This document shows positions 9,809-18,942 of a stretch of DNA of 64,000 bases, piece after piece. Position 1 is the first letter of the stretch, and every line of letters starts with the position of its first letter. The notes beneath the pieces were generated by a model that saw nothing but the letters and a program-made list of their open reading frames with translations, was not told the origin of the DNA and searched no databases. The stretch is from Bacteroides sp. (lineage in GTDB: Bacteria > Bacteroidota > Bacteroidia > Bacteroidales > Bacteroidaceae), in NCBI GenBank assembly GCA_017471925.1, contig JAFURM010000055.1, forward strand, positions 62,001-126,000, written 5' to 3'. The translations under genes and the position numbers were made by a program.

Positions 9809-10061
9809 GGCACTTCTTCATGGCATCCACCCAAGTGGCAGCGTCCTGCAGGGCTTGTTGCTCGGTGATACGATAGGTATCCGTCAATACCTGTGCAGCC
9901 TGCGCCAAGGTGAAATTCTGTCCGGAGAGACGCTCATAGAGCAACTTGGCCGATGCATTGAGAGAGATGACACGCGTCAGGTCTACCTCCGGGGTTCCCT
10001 GATTCACGATGATGGTCTCACCCACCACCTCACGCAGTTTAAAATCTGGATTCAGTTTCAT
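9792..10061 (-). CDS. PqqD-like peptide-recognition protein
   Basis: 89 residues, the usual length of a stand-alone PqqD/RiPP recognition element. It has the N-terminal strands (PDFKLREVVGETIIVN), a central LNASAKLLYERL helix and a C-terminal helical part (FTLAQAAQVLTDTYRI). In RiPP pathways such domains bind the leader of a precursor peptide and deliver it to the modifying enzyme. Here the only partner is the overlapping P-loop protein downstream, so the two may act on a peptide encoded elsewhere. It is 44 bp downstream of the HTCS gene but has its own -7 box. Confidence 0.78.
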   Translation of the reverse strand: MKLNPDFKLREVVGETIIVNQGTPEVDLTRVISLNASAKLLYERLSGQNFTLAQAAQVLTDTYRITEQQALQDAATWVDAMKKCHVLQD

Positions 10062-10092
10062 ATCAATTCTTCTTGTTTCTGTTTACGCGCTG

Positions 10093-10100
10093 CAAAGGTA
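10093..10100 (-). promoter_or_regulatory. -7 box TACCTTTG before the PqqD-like gene
   Basis: On the minus strand TACCTTTG matches TAnnTTTG and lies about 30 bp before the ATG at 10061. It sits just past the HTCS stop, so the PqqD/kinase pair can be transcribed independently. Confidence 0.5.
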
Positions 10101-10105
10101 GTGAT

Positions 10106-13100
10106 TTATTTATTATTCCGTTCACCTTTCTGATAGGCAGAGGGCGAAACACCGAACTGTTGCTTGAAACACTTGCTAAAATAGAAGGGATCGTTCATGC
10201 CTACACTATAGGAGACTTCGGACACCGTAAGGGAAGCATCGGTGGCCAGCAACTCGGCAGCCTTCTTCATGCGCATCACACGCATGTATTCATTGGGCGA
10301 ATAGCCGGTGACACCGCGCACCTTGCGATAGAAGTTGGTGCGTCCCAGTTTCATCAGTTGGGCAAAGTCGTCTATCGTGAAGTCGGCATTGCTCATCTGT
10401 TTCTCCATAATGACCTGCAACCTATCGGCAAAATCCTTGTCCTGACCGGACGAACAGATAACGGGACGGATGGACGTCGGCTCCTGCGAGAACTTTTCGC
10501 GCAACTTCTCGCGTTGTTCAATGAGCTTGAAGATGCGTGTCAGGAGCAGCTTCGGGCTGAAGGGCTTCGTGACATAGGCATCGGCTCCGCTCTGCAAGCC
10601 CTCCAGTTGCTTGTCTTCAGAGGCCAAGGCCGTGAGCAGGACAACGGGGATGTGGCTGGTCTCAAATGTGCTCTTCAGGCGACGCAACACCTCGAAGCCG
10701 GACATTTCGGGCATCAGCACATCGCAGACGATGAGGTCGGCATCATAAGTCATGGCACGCTCCAGACCGGCCTTGCCATCGGCCTCGGCCACTACCTCAA
10801 AATAGTGGCCAATCTCCTGTTTCAAGAACTCTCGCACATCACTGTCGTCCTCTATAATCAGAATCTTCTTGCTATTCAGCGGGGCAATTGCCGGGAGTCC
10901 CTCCTCGTTGGCACGCTCTTCATGGACCTCGGGCGAGGCTTCGCGCTGGTGCGGCCGGTTCTCTTCCACGAGCAGTTGGTTGGGCACCAGGAAGTCCTTC
11001 TCTTCATACGCGGCAGGATCCATGGGCAGCATGACCGTGAAGACCGAACCGCCGCCTGAGTTCTCGGTGTACTCTATGGTTCCCTTATGCACCGTGACCA
11101 GTTCGTGCGTCAGGTGCAGTCCCACTCCTACACCACCACCGGCAAAGCGACCACGCACAAAGCGGGTGAAAAGTTCCTCTCGCTTCTCCTTGGGCACACC
11201 GACACCGGTATCGGAGACGGCAATCATCAGTCTTTCATCGGTCACATCCACCGACAAAAGAATCGTCCCCCCCGAAGGTGTGTACTTGAAAGCATTGGAG
11301 AGGAGGTTATAGGTCACCTTGTCCACATTGCCCTTATCCACATACATGCGGCAACTCTCCTGGGAACAGATGAAGCGGAAGTCCATCTTCTTGGCCTCGG
11401 CCGTATCCTGGAAGGTCAGGAAGATTTCATACAGGAAGGCCACGACATCGGTCTCCTCCAAAGAGAGGGCCATCTTGTTGTTCTGCATCTTGCGGAACTC
11501 CAGCAACTGGTTGATGAGCCTCAACATGCGTTGCGTGCTCTTGTTCATCACCTTCAGCGGATAGGCCATTTCCTTGGGATTGCTGCAATTCTCCAGTTTC
11601 TCCAAGGCTCCCTGTATCAAGGTCAAGGGAGTGCGGAACTCATGGGAGATGTTGGTGAAGAAGACCAGTTTATACTCCGTCATCTGCTTTTCCACCTGAA
11701 TGCGGTTGCGCAGGTCATTGAAGTTCCACAGCACACGAAGCAACAGATAGATACTGAGGCAAATGAGCACCACATAGAGCAGATAGGCCCAACCGGTCTT
11801 CCAGTAGGGCGGCTCAATGACAATCCGAAGCACCGTTTCGCGTTCGCCCCACACACCCACGGCATTACAGGCTTTCACACGCAACAGGTAATGGCCGGGG
11901 TCCAGATTCTTGTAGGAAGCAAAATTCAGGGCGGATGGCGTACTCCAGTTCTTGTCGAAGTTGTCCAGACGGTACATATACTGCACCGTACCGTCCTTGG
12001 AGTAGTCGAACGTAGAGAAATCCAACTCAAAGGAGTTCTGGTCGTAGTCCAGTTCTATGGCCTGCGTATAGGTAATGGCCTGCTGCAAAGGGGAATCCTG
12101 TTCGCCCGAGTACATGGGCATGCCGTTCACCTTCAGCCCCGTCAATGCTACGGTGGGGGTCACATAGGAGGTCTTGTAATTGGTCTTGTCCGGCTCTATC
12201 ACCACCATACCATAGTTGGAACCGAATATCAGTAGGCCGCTTGAGGTGATGCAGAAGCTGTTTTCACAATACGTATTGCCCAAGACGTAGGAGGAGAAGA
12301 AATAGTTTTCGAAGACCAGCTTCTGGGTATCCAGATAGGAGATGCCATACTCGGTGGCAATCCACAAGCCTCCATGATGGTCTTCCACAATGGACTGCAC
12401 CATGTTGTTCACCAGCCCGTTGGAGGTATCGTAACAGTCGAAGGTCAGGTTAGCATAGTCTCCTTTGGGGTCGCAGACGTTGACGCCGATACCCGAAGTG
12501 GCAATCCACATGCGTCCCTTGCGGTCGCTGTAGAGACTCTTCACCTCGTTGCTTCCCAACTTTCCGTTCTGAATATTGAAGGCATAGTAATGTGCGGGAT
12601 TGGCAATCAGGGAGTCGGGATGGAACACGTAGACTCCCGAGCTGGTGCCCATCCAGATGTAGCCGTTCTTGTCTTCACACAAAGCCCTGACCTGCTTCTG
12701 CGTGTAGGTGTAATCAAAGAAATGGCGGAAATGAAGGCCGTTTTCCTTCTCTACCGCCAGGTCCAGGCCGCCATGGAAGGCTCCCACCCACATGCGCCCC
12801 TTGCTGTCGCACAACAGGCTGAAGATATTGTCGTTGGAGAGTGACAGGGTATCGTCATCACGATGTTTGTACCACCTGCCGTCCACGGATAGTCCCTCGC
12901 CACGGCTTCCCATCCACAGGCGTCCCTTGGCATCCCTGGTCACGGCATAGATATTGGACTGGAAATTCTTCTTTTCCAGGAGCTGCATCTGTTCATTATA
13001 GATGTAGAGACCGCCACGCCGCGTGCCGACATAGATTCTGCCGTCGTTCAGTTGCGTAAGCATACGGATATTATTGGAGCGGTCGTCTTCCTTGGAGCGG

Positions 13101-14374
13101 TTTTCGGGATAGATATAGGAGGCTCCTTCGTTGAGCACCGACAGACGGGAGACCCCCGAATACTCCGAACTGACCCAAATGCTGCCTGAGCGGTCTTCCA
13201 TGACATAGAGCAGGTAGTCCGAAGAGATGTGGCTATAACCGTCCATGTTGGCCGCGAAATGTTGCAACTCTTCCGTCAGCGGATTATAGGCGAAGAGTCC
13301 ATTGCCATAGGTGGAAATCCAGATGATGCCGCGCGAATCGTGCACAAAACAATAACGTTCGAAGTCTATATAATACATTTTCTCCTCGGGCAATAGACGG
13401 AGCCTCTTCACCTGGCGGGTATCGGCATCCACATAAAGCACTATGCCCGTGTGGTTATATATCCAATAGTTTCCACGGTTGTCCTTCTGTACCTCAGCGT
13501 TCTTCACGTCCAATTCTCGCGCAGAACGCTCCATGGTGCCGGTTGTCGTGTCGTAACGGAAACAACCCACATTGGTAAAGAGATACAATTCGTTACCCAG
13601 TACCATCAAATTAACCACGTTAAGCGAAGAATAGCCCTTGATGGCCGTAACTCCCCGAATGCCACTCTCCTCTTTCCGGAAAATCCGTCCATCGGTAGCG
13701 ACAAAATAGGAAATGCCTTCTATAGCCACATAGTCCAGGGAAGGTGCCTTCAGCACCACCTCCGTATCATCGCCCTGCACACGGTGCAATGCCTTGCGGG
13801 TCACGATATAGATGGTTCCACTCTCATCCTCCACCACCCGGATGGCATCATTATAGGCCAGGTTGCCCCTATCGGACCGGAAGACGGTGGAGGTGAACTC
13901 TCCCTCCCGGTAGCGCACCCGGCGGCAACCGTTGCGTTCATGCCTCAGCCAGACATCCCCGTTGGATGCCTGCATGGTACCTGAATAGTTCTGCATGTAT
14001 TCGCCACATCCCGTGTAGTCTACGAAACGGCCCCGTTTCAGGTCATAGCAGCATTGGTGTTCGGAAATCACGTCAATCCACAACAGTCCGTTGCAGTCTT
14101 CCTTCATCTTCCTCACCCGATGGTCCATCAGGGAAGGAATGGATTCTCCCTCGGCAAAGGGATAATGGTTCACAAAACTGTTGCCGTCATAGCGGCTGAG
14201 CCCATCAAAAGTGCCCAACCACAGAAATCCTTTGTTGTCTTGGTGAATATGGCGGACGGTATTGTTGGCTATACCGTCGGAAGTAGTGAAATGTATGGAG
14301 CGTATTTCAATAGAAGCCGACAGGGGGAGCACCCCTGCCAGCATAATCATCCATAAAAGAAATCGTTTTTGCAT
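10106..14374 (-). CDS. Second hybrid two-component system (HTCS)
   Basis: 1,422 residues from the ATG at 14374, which starts a good signal peptide (MQKRFLLWMIMLAGVLP); an ATG-less extension upstream adds seven residues of no value. Propeller repeats fill the sensor half (FLWLGTFDGLSRYDGNS, IWISTYGNGLFAYNP, MWIATSGIGVN, LWIATEYGISYLD). They are followed by a Y_Y_Y-like domain (YMYRLDNFDKNW), a membrane helix (about 855-878), the HisKA box TNISHEFRTPL (His about 911), HATPase, a receiver (IIEDDSDVREFL, VCDVLMPEMSG, TKPFSP) and an AraC HTH ending in YFSKCFKQQFGVSPSAYQKG. It lies just downstream of the rhaM-GH28-CE12 genes and probably responds to another pectin fragment than the HTCS at 4348. 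Confidence 0.93.
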   Translation of the reverse strand: MQKRFLLWMIMLAGVLPLSASIEIRSIHFTTSDGIANNTVRHIHQDNKGFLWLGTFDGLSRYDGNSFVNHYPFAEGESIPSLMDHRVRKMKEDCNGLLWIDVISEHQCCYDLKRGRFVDYTGCGEYMQNYSGTMQASNGDVWLRHERNGCRRVRYREGEFTSTVFRSDRGNLAYNDAIRVVEDESGTIYIVTRKALHRVQGDDTEVVLKAPSLDYVAIEGISYFVATDGRIFRKEESGIRGVTAIKGYSSLNVVNLMVLGNELYLFTNVGCFRYDTTTGTMERSARELDVKNAEVQKDNRGNYWIYNHTGIVLYVDADTRQVKRLRLLPEEKMYYIDFERYCFVHDSRGIIWISTYGNGLFAYNPLTEELQHFAANMDGYSHISSDYLLYVMEDRSGSIWVSSEYSGVSRLSVLNEGASYIYPENRSKEDDRSNNIRMLTQLNDGRIYVGTRRGGLYIYNEQMQLLEKKNFQSNIYAVTRDAKGRLWMGSRGEGLSVDGRWYKHRDDDTLSLSNDNIFSLLCDSKGRMWVGAFHGGLDLAVEKENGLHFRHFFDYTYTQKQVRALCEDKNGYIWMGTSSGVYVFHPDSLIANPAHYYAFNIQNGKLGSNEVKSLYSDRKGRMWIATSGIGVNVCDPKGDYANLTFDCYDTSNGLVNNMVQSIVEDHHGGLWIATEYGISYLDTQKLVFENYFFSSYVLGNTYCENSFCITSSGLLIFGSNYGMVVIEPDKTNYKTSYVTPTVALTGLKVNGMPMYSGEQDSPLQQAITYTQAIELDYDQNSFELDFSTFDYSKDGTVQYMYRLDNFDKNWSTPSALNFASYKNLDPGHYLLRVKACNAVGVWGERETVLRIVIEPPYWKTGWAYLLYVVLICLSIYLLLRVLWNFNDLRNRIQVEKQMTEYKLVFFTNISHEFRTPLTLIQGALEKLENCSNPKEMAYPLKVMNKSTQRMLRLINQLLEFRKMQNNKMALSLEETDVVAFLYEIFLTFQDTAEAKKMDFRFICSQESCRMYVDKGNVDKVTYNLLSNAFKYTPSGGTILLSVDVTDERLMIAVSDTGVGVPKEKREELFTRFVRGRFAGGGVGVGLHLTHELVTVHKGTIEYTENSGGGSVFTVMLPMDPAAYEEKDFLVPNQLLVEENRPHQREASPEVHEERANEEGLPAIAPLNSKKILIIEDDSDVREFLKQEIGHYFEVVAEADGKAGLERAMTYDADLIVCDVLMPEMSGFEVLRRLKSTFETSHIPVVLLTALASEDKQLEGLQSGADAYVTKPFSPKLLLTRIFKLIEQREKLREKFSQEPTSIRPVICSSGQDKDFADRLQVIMEKQMSNADFTIDDFAQLMKLGRTNFYRKVRGVTGYSPNEYMRVMRMKKAAELLATDASLTVSEVSYSVGMNDPFYFSKCFKQQFGVSPSAYQKGERNNK

Positions 14375-14397
14375 AGTAATTAATATGGTTACCACTG

Positions 14398-14405
14398 CAA
14401 AGATA
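14398..14405 (-). promoter_or_regulatory. -7 box TATCTTTG for the second HTCS
   Basis: Minus-strand TATCTTTG, 24 bp before the ATG at 14374, in the short gap after rhaM. It supports separate transcription of the regulator. Confidence 0.55.
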
Positions 14406-14451
14406 AGGGTTTATTAGGATACTACGATACAGGATGGAGAGTTTTTTTGCC

Positions 14452-14766
14452 TCAATCCATGTGGAACACCTCGGGAAGAGGAATGGTGACCGGTGAATTG
14501 TCGGGATTCACCTCCATGATGTCGGCCATATAATCCCACCACTTCTGGACAATAGGGTTGTGTCCCATGTCCTGGGAAGACTCCTCACCCTTGGTCTTCT
14601 GACAAGCAAAGAGGATATTGGTATCTTTGTCCCAATAGATGGAATAATCATAGACGCCATTGTCGGTCAGCATCTGCTTCAGCTCGGGCCAGATGGCGGC
14701 GTGACGTTTTTCATACTCTTTCTCAAATCCTGGTTTCAGGAACATTTTGAATGCTTCTCGTTTCAT
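14452..14766 (-). CDS. rhaM: L-rhamnose mutarotase
   Basis: 104 residues, the exact size class of RhaM (YiiL). The motifs are KMFLKPGFEKEYEKRHAAIWPEL with the active-site-type Tyr/His pair, YSIYWDKDTNILFA, and a C-terminal KWWDYMADIM. The enzyme interconverts alpha- and beta-L-rhamnose in the cytoplasm so that rhamnose isomerase receives the right anomer. It is the last gene of an operon with GH28 (8 bp gap) and CE12 (16 bp gap). That ties the locus to rhamnose-containing pectin, that is rhamnogalacturonan. Confidence 0.93.
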   Translation of the reverse strand: MKREAFKMFLKPGFEKEYEKRHAAIWPELKQMLTDNGVYDYSIYWDKDTNILFACQKTKGEESSQDMGHNPIVQKWWDYMADIMEVNPDNSPVTIPLPEVFHMD

Positions 14767-14774
14767 AATTTCGA

Positions 14775-16193
14775 TTATTTATTGGTTATGTATCTGTTCA
14801 GTTCGGGAAGAATCGTCTCATCCACTCGGCCATAGGTGACATTCTCCACCAACAGTTCCTCCACGTGTTTCACCACATTGGTACTGTCGGCCACACAATC
14901 CACATGAATGTTCTTCAACTCCACACCTTTCACCGGCAGACGTTCATCCCCCTTCAGTTCATAAATCTTCTTGGCCTCGCTGCAATGGATATTGTTCAGG
15001 TGAATACCGGCAATACGGGTGATGCGCTTCTCATAGGTGGGCACCAACTTACGCCACTGATAGAGTACGTCGGTATCTATCTCCATGACACTCAAGGCTG
15101 AGCCGGTCTTGATATTCTCCATGTGGATGTTTTCCACGAAAGCCCCACGGCGATGGTTGGTCTTGATGAAGAACAGGCGGTGTACATCGGCCGGTGCCAC
15201 ACAGTCGTGCATGTAGACATTGCGGATGCCGCCTGAAATCTCACTGCCTATACCCAGGAGCGTATGCCCTTTCTGTATCGTGCAGTTGCGTATCACGATG
15301 TTCTCACAGGGCATGTTCAGCCTCCAGGCATCCCTGTTCCGGCCGGCTTTGATGACTACCGCGTCGTCACCCTGGTCGAAGCGGCACTCTTCCACCAGGA
15401 AGTTGCGGCTCATCTCCAGGTCTATGCCATCGTTATTGTGACCATGGGCCTTTACATCAAGATTGCGGACGATGCCACCATCACACATGTAGAGATGAAC
15501 CGTCCAGAAAGGGCTTTCACGAATCTTGAAGCCATCCAGAAGGACGTTCTTGCAACGGTTGAGATGAATCAGATGGGGACGCAGATGGTTCTCGCCCACA
15601 GCCATCTGACGCCGCTCCACGGGCACATCAGTAGAGGCCATCGTATAGAGTTGTTTCAGGGCCTCCATGTGGGGCTCGGGTCGACCGAACCACGTTTTCC
15701 ACGTATCCATCCGGGGCTGCAAGGTGCCACTGCCGGTTATGGCAATGTTCTCGCATTCATAGGCATAAATCAAGGGAGAGTAGTTGTAGCACTCCATGCC
15801 TTCCCAAGAGGTCATCACTGCCGGCAGATAATGCTCGGGATTGTCGGAAAAGCGAAGTGTCGCCCCGTCTGCCAGGTAGAGATTCACGTTGTTACGAAGA
15901 TGGATGGGACCAGTCTGCCACATTCCACAAGGCACCACCACCCTGCCACCTCCGGCCTGATGGCAGGCTTCGATAGTTGCGGCGATGGCCTGTGTATTGT
16001 CACGAGCCGTATCGGCCACGGCACCATAGTCTGTAATACAGAAGTCCCTCTTCGGGAACACAAACTCCCTGACGGATTCCATGGGAAAGGGAGCGGCAAC
16101 ATCCACCTGCCGATAGTTGCCGGTTGTGGAAGTGCACGAAAGGAAAAGCGGAGTGAGCAACATGGCCCACAAACATCGAATAAGCTTTATCAT
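14775..16193 (-). CDS. GH28 polygalacturonase-type glycosidase, lipoprotein
   Basis: 472 residues. The lipobox is LFLSC. After a PEHYL...NVNLYLADGATLRF beta-helix lead-in come the GH28 signatures: NNDGIDLEM (for NTDG), DQGDDAVVIKAG with the paired aspartates, GHTLLGIGSEISGG, and FFIKTNHRRG (in place of RIK). GH28 enzymes cleave alpha-1,4-galacturonan or rhamnogalacturonan by inversion. Surface or periplasmic location follows from the lipoprotein signal. It sits between the acetylesterase and rhaM genes in one operon. Confidence 0.92.
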   Translation of the reverse strand: MIKLIRCLWAMLLTPLFLSCTSTTGNYRQVDVAAPFPMESVREFVFPKRDFCITDYGAVADTARDNTQAIAATIEACHQAGGGRVVVPCGMWQTGPIHLRNNVNLYLADGATLRFSDNPEHYLPAVMTSWEGMECYNYSPLIYAYECENIAITGSGTLQPRMDTWKTWFGRPEPHMEALKQLYTMASTDVPVERRQMAVGENHLRPHLIHLNRCKNVLLDGFKIRESPFWTVHLYMCDGGIVRNLDVKAHGHNNDGIDLEMSRNFLVEECRFDQGDDAVVIKAGRNRDAWRLNMPCENIVIRNCTIQKGHTLLGIGSEISGGIRNVYMHDCVAPADVHRLFFIKTNHRRGAFVENIHMENIKTGSALSVMEIDTDVLYQWRKLVPTYEKRITRIAGIHLNNIHCSEAKKIYELKGDERLPVKGVELKNIHVDCVADSTNVVKHVEELLVENVTYGRVDETILPELNRYITNK

Positions 16194-16209
16194 AGTACGT
16201 CCGATTAAT

Positions 16210-17976
16210 TTATTTCAAATAGTCCTTCAAGGAAGAATCTGACACTTTCAGCCCCTCCACAATACTGGCCGCATTCAGCCGGGCTCCCTTTAGGGAGGTA
16301 TGGGTATGGTCACGCTTGAAGTATTCACCCACCTGACGCAAACCTTGCTCCCAACCTATCTGCTGCAACTTGTCTGCACTCAGTTTGTTCAGGTCAATGA
16401 AACAGGTTCCCGTGGCCTCGGCCGCTTCGCGGGTCCAGCGGCCAAACGACTGGGTGTTGCGTTCTATCTCACCATTATCCCACTTGTTGCGCGGTGTGTG
16501 GCTCAAGACGATGGGAATGGCTCCCTTTTCACGGGCATCCATGATGAACTTGCGCAAATACCATCCGAAAGTATAGACCACCTGATACTTGCCGTCCTTT
16601 TCCATCTTGAAGACCTTGCTGGTGCCGTCCGAACCCGGCAGTTCCGCACGTGCCTTACCCGTATGGATGGGACCGGCATCGTTGTGTCCGAACTGTATCA
16701 GCACGTAGTCTCCGGGCTGCAGGGCATGATACACCTTGTCCCAACGTCCTTCATCCAGGAAGGTACGCGCACTGCGTCCGGCCTTGGCATGGTTCTCCAC
16801 CGTAATCCGGTCGGCATCAAACCATTCAGCTATCACACTGCCCCATCCCCATTGGTCATTCTCATCCTTATCGGTATTCTTCACCGTACTGTCGCCTATG
16901 ACAAAGAGTACAGGACATCCTTCCTTACGGCTGCTTCCCGTCAGCGTGTCTTTCTCTATGGGCTTCAGACAGGCTGCCAGTTTGGCCAGTTTCTTGTTGG
17001 CCCTGATGCCTTCCACGGCCGACTCCGCATTGACTACTGCACCGAATGCACTGGTATGGATGCGATCCAGATAGAACATGGTCTTCACCTTTTCCTTGCC
17101 GAACCTTTCATACTTGGCTGCCGTAATCTCGTTCAGGTCTACGAAGGGTACTTTCATCTGCTTGGCTACCTGACTGGCCCACAGGCCATGCGTCCGGTTC
17201 ACCCGGGTGATGACGGTACTGTCGGCATCGTCCCAAGCGTTGCGGGGAGTCAGCGAGAAGAGTATGGGAGTAGCTCCCTTTGCCTTTACTTCACGCACAA
17301 AGCGACGCATGTATTCTCCATAGGAGTAGACCGTTTCTTCCACGCCGGTCTCCTTGATGGTCACTTCCAAAGAGTCTTTTCCGATACCGGGAATCGTAGC
17401 CCGCGCCCTTCCGCTGTCGTAAGGGCCGTTGTCATTGTGTCCCAATTCGATAATCACCCAATCGCCCTTGCGCACGCCTTGCAACACATCTTTCCAAAGG
17501 CGTGTATAGAAAGTGCGGCTGCTCATGCCGCCCAACGCATGGTTTTCCACGGTAATTTTTTCGGGGTCGAAGTAGTCGGGCATATAATAGCCCCACCCCC
17601 ATTGGCCATTGTTGCCATTGCCCAATGTCCCCGTGCGCATAGTAGAGTTTCCGACCAAGAACAACACCGGATTGCCTCCCTTCCGTGTACTGCCCGAGAC
17701 GGGACGCGCCGTGCGGGCTTTGGCCAGGCTGTCGGGAGTGTTGTCCACCACTTGATTAATATCCCGTACGCCAGCGGGCACAGGCGACTTTCTTTTTCCG
17801 GGATGCTGCCCTTGAGAGCGGTGTCTGTCTTGCGGGACGACGGTATCTTGTCGCCACTGGAATTCGTTTTCCGGCCAAACGAATGAGCCGCTATCTGCAT
17901 GTTCGGCACCAATGAGCGGAAGTCCTCCCATACACAGTGCCAAAAGAGGCCATAAACATTTCTTTCCTTTCGTCAT
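16210..17976 (-). CDS. Tandem SGNH (CE12-type) rhamnogalacturonan acetylesterase
   Basis: 588 residues from the ATG at 17976, which begins a signal peptide (KCLWPLLALCMGGLPLIGA). Two complete SGNH hydrolase domains follow. Domain 1 (about 105-320) has VGNST (Ser about 110), GGMSSRTFY, ELGHND and DRIHTS. Domain 2 (about 355-585) has IGDST (Ser about 363), GRSARTF, QFGHND and RDHTHTS. Both therefore keep the catalytic Ser, Gly, Asn and Asp-x-x-His. Block I of domain 1 is GNST rather than GDST. CE12 enzymes remove acetyl groups from galacturonate in rhamnogalacturonan and so open it to GH28. First gene of the CE12-GH28-rhaM operon. A longer upstream frame exists but has no signal-peptide logic. 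Confidence 0.9.
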   Translation of the reverse strand: MTKGKKCLWPLLALCMGGLPLIGAEHADSGSFVWPENEFQWRQDTVVPQDRHRSQGQHPGKRKSPVPAGVRDINQVVDNTPDSLAKARTARPVSGSTRKGGNPVLFLVGNSTMRTGTLGNGNNGQWGWGYYMPDYFDPEKITVENHALGGMSSRTFYTRLWKDVLQGVRKGDWVIIELGHNDNGPYDSGRARATIPGIGKDSLEVTIKETGVEETVYSYGEYMRRFVREVKAKGATPILFSLTPRNAWDDADSTVITRVNRTHGLWASQVAKQMKVPFVDLNEITAAKYERFGKEKVKTMFYLDRIHTSAFGAVVNAESAVEGIRANKKLAKLAACLKPIEKDTLTGSSRKEGCPVLFVIGDSTVKNTDKDENDQWGWGSVIAEWFDADRITVENHAKAGRSARTFLDEGRWDKVYHALQPGDYVLIQFGHNDAGPIHTGKARAELPGSDGTSKVFKMEKDGKYQVVYTFGWYLRKFIMDAREKGAIPIVLSHTPRNKWDNGEIERNTQSFGRWTREAAEATGTCFIDLNKLSADKLQQIGWEQGLRQVGEYFKRDHTHTSLKGARLNAASIVEGLKVSDSSLKDYLK

Positions 17977-18045
17977 GTTTCTCTTCTTTTTTGAATGAAC
18001 AAACCAACTTCCTGCCGGTGCATGAATCGTGCAGGGAGTCCGCTG

Positions 18046-18053
18046 CAAATATA
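18046..18053 (-). promoter_or_regulatory. -7 box TATATTTG for the CE12-GH28-rhaM operon
   Basis: Minus-strand TATATTTG about 70 bp before the ATG at 17976. It leaves a leader of moderate length. Confidence 0.5.
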
Positions 18054-18188
18054 AGGAGTAAACCAAAGGAAGTGTATGGATTAGCGTTCATTTACATGGA
18101 AAATCGTATGCACAGCATGGGCGACAAGAGTGAAATGTAACATTCTTGTAACAGTTGTTTCACTCCCTCGTAACAAAAAAGGCTCACT

Positions 18189-18222
18189 TTTGCAGCGGAA
18201 AAGAAATAATCGCTTAACTTTG
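18189..18222 (+). promoter_or_regulatory. Promoter of rprY-rprX
   Basis: TTTG at 18189-18192 and TAACTTTG at 18215-18222, 22 bp apart, match the Bacteroidetes -33/-7 layout. The ATG follows 31 bp later. Confidence 0.65.
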
Positions 18223-18252
18223 TGACGCCCGATTATACTAAATAGAAATACA

Positions 18253-18942
18253 ATGAACGATTACCGGATTTTAGTCGTAGACGACGAAGAGGATTTGTGT
18301 GAGATTCTAAAGTTCAACCTTGAAAACGAAGGTTATGAAGTGGACACGGCCAACTCGGCTGAAGAAGCCCTGAAAATGAACATTGCCGGCTATCACCTGT
18401 TGCTGCTGGATGTCATGATGGGAGAAATCTCGGGGTTCAAGATGGCCAGCATGCTAAAGAAAGAGAAAAGGACCGCTCACGTCCCTATCATCTTCATCAC
18501 GGCCAAGGACACGGAAAACGATACAGTGACCGGATTCAACCTGGGAGCCGATGACTACATCAGCAAGCCGTTCTCCCTGCGTGAGGTCAGTGCCCGCGTG
18601 AAAGCCGTATTGCGTCGCACCCAACCGGTGGAGAAAGAACGGATGCCCGAACAGATTACCTACAAGACCCTGGTGCTGGACATCGTGAAGAAGAAAGTGT
18701 GCATTGACGGTGAAGAGATTCCCCTGACCAAGAAAGAATTTGAGATTCTGCTGTTGCTGCTGCAAAACAAGGGACGCGTATTCTCCCGCGAAGACATACT
18801 GGGACGTGTATGGAGCGATGAAGTCTATGTATTGGATCGCACCATTGACGTCAATATCACACGCCTCAGAAAGAAAATAGGCAACTATGGCAAGTGTATC
18901 GTAACACGTTTGGGATATGGATACTGTTTCGAAGCCGAGTAA
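18253..18942 (+). CDS. rprY: OmpR-family response regulator RprY
   Basis: 229 residues. The receiver domain has RILVVDDEEDL, the phospho-acceptor Asp53 in LLLLDVMMGE and Lys105 in ISKPFSLRE. The winged-helix output (about 130-228) has LTKKEFEILLLLLQNKGRVFSREDIL and RTIDVNITRLRKKIG. Sequence and gene order match the B. fragilis RprX/RprY system. It overlaps the kinase gene by 26 bp, so the pair is translationally coupled. It is a transcription factor of the core regulatory network, not of the pectin locus. Confidence 0.9.
   Translation: MNDYRILVVDDEEDLCEILKFNLENEGYEVDTANSAEEALKMNIAGYHLLLLDVMMGEISGFKMASMLKKEKRTAHVPIIFITAKDTENDTVTGFNLGADDYISKPFSLREVSARVKAVLRRTQPVEKERMPEQITYKTLVLDIVKKKVCIDGEEIPLTKKEFEILLLLLQNKGRVFSREDILGRVWSDEVYVLDRTIDVNITRLRKKIGNYGKCIVTRLGYGYCFEAE

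Noticed and set aside
10073..12235. Long plus-strand frames opposite the second HTCS gene
   Set aside because: Low-complexity shadow frames of a GC-rich coding region; no domain motifs, while the minus strand has a full HTCS.
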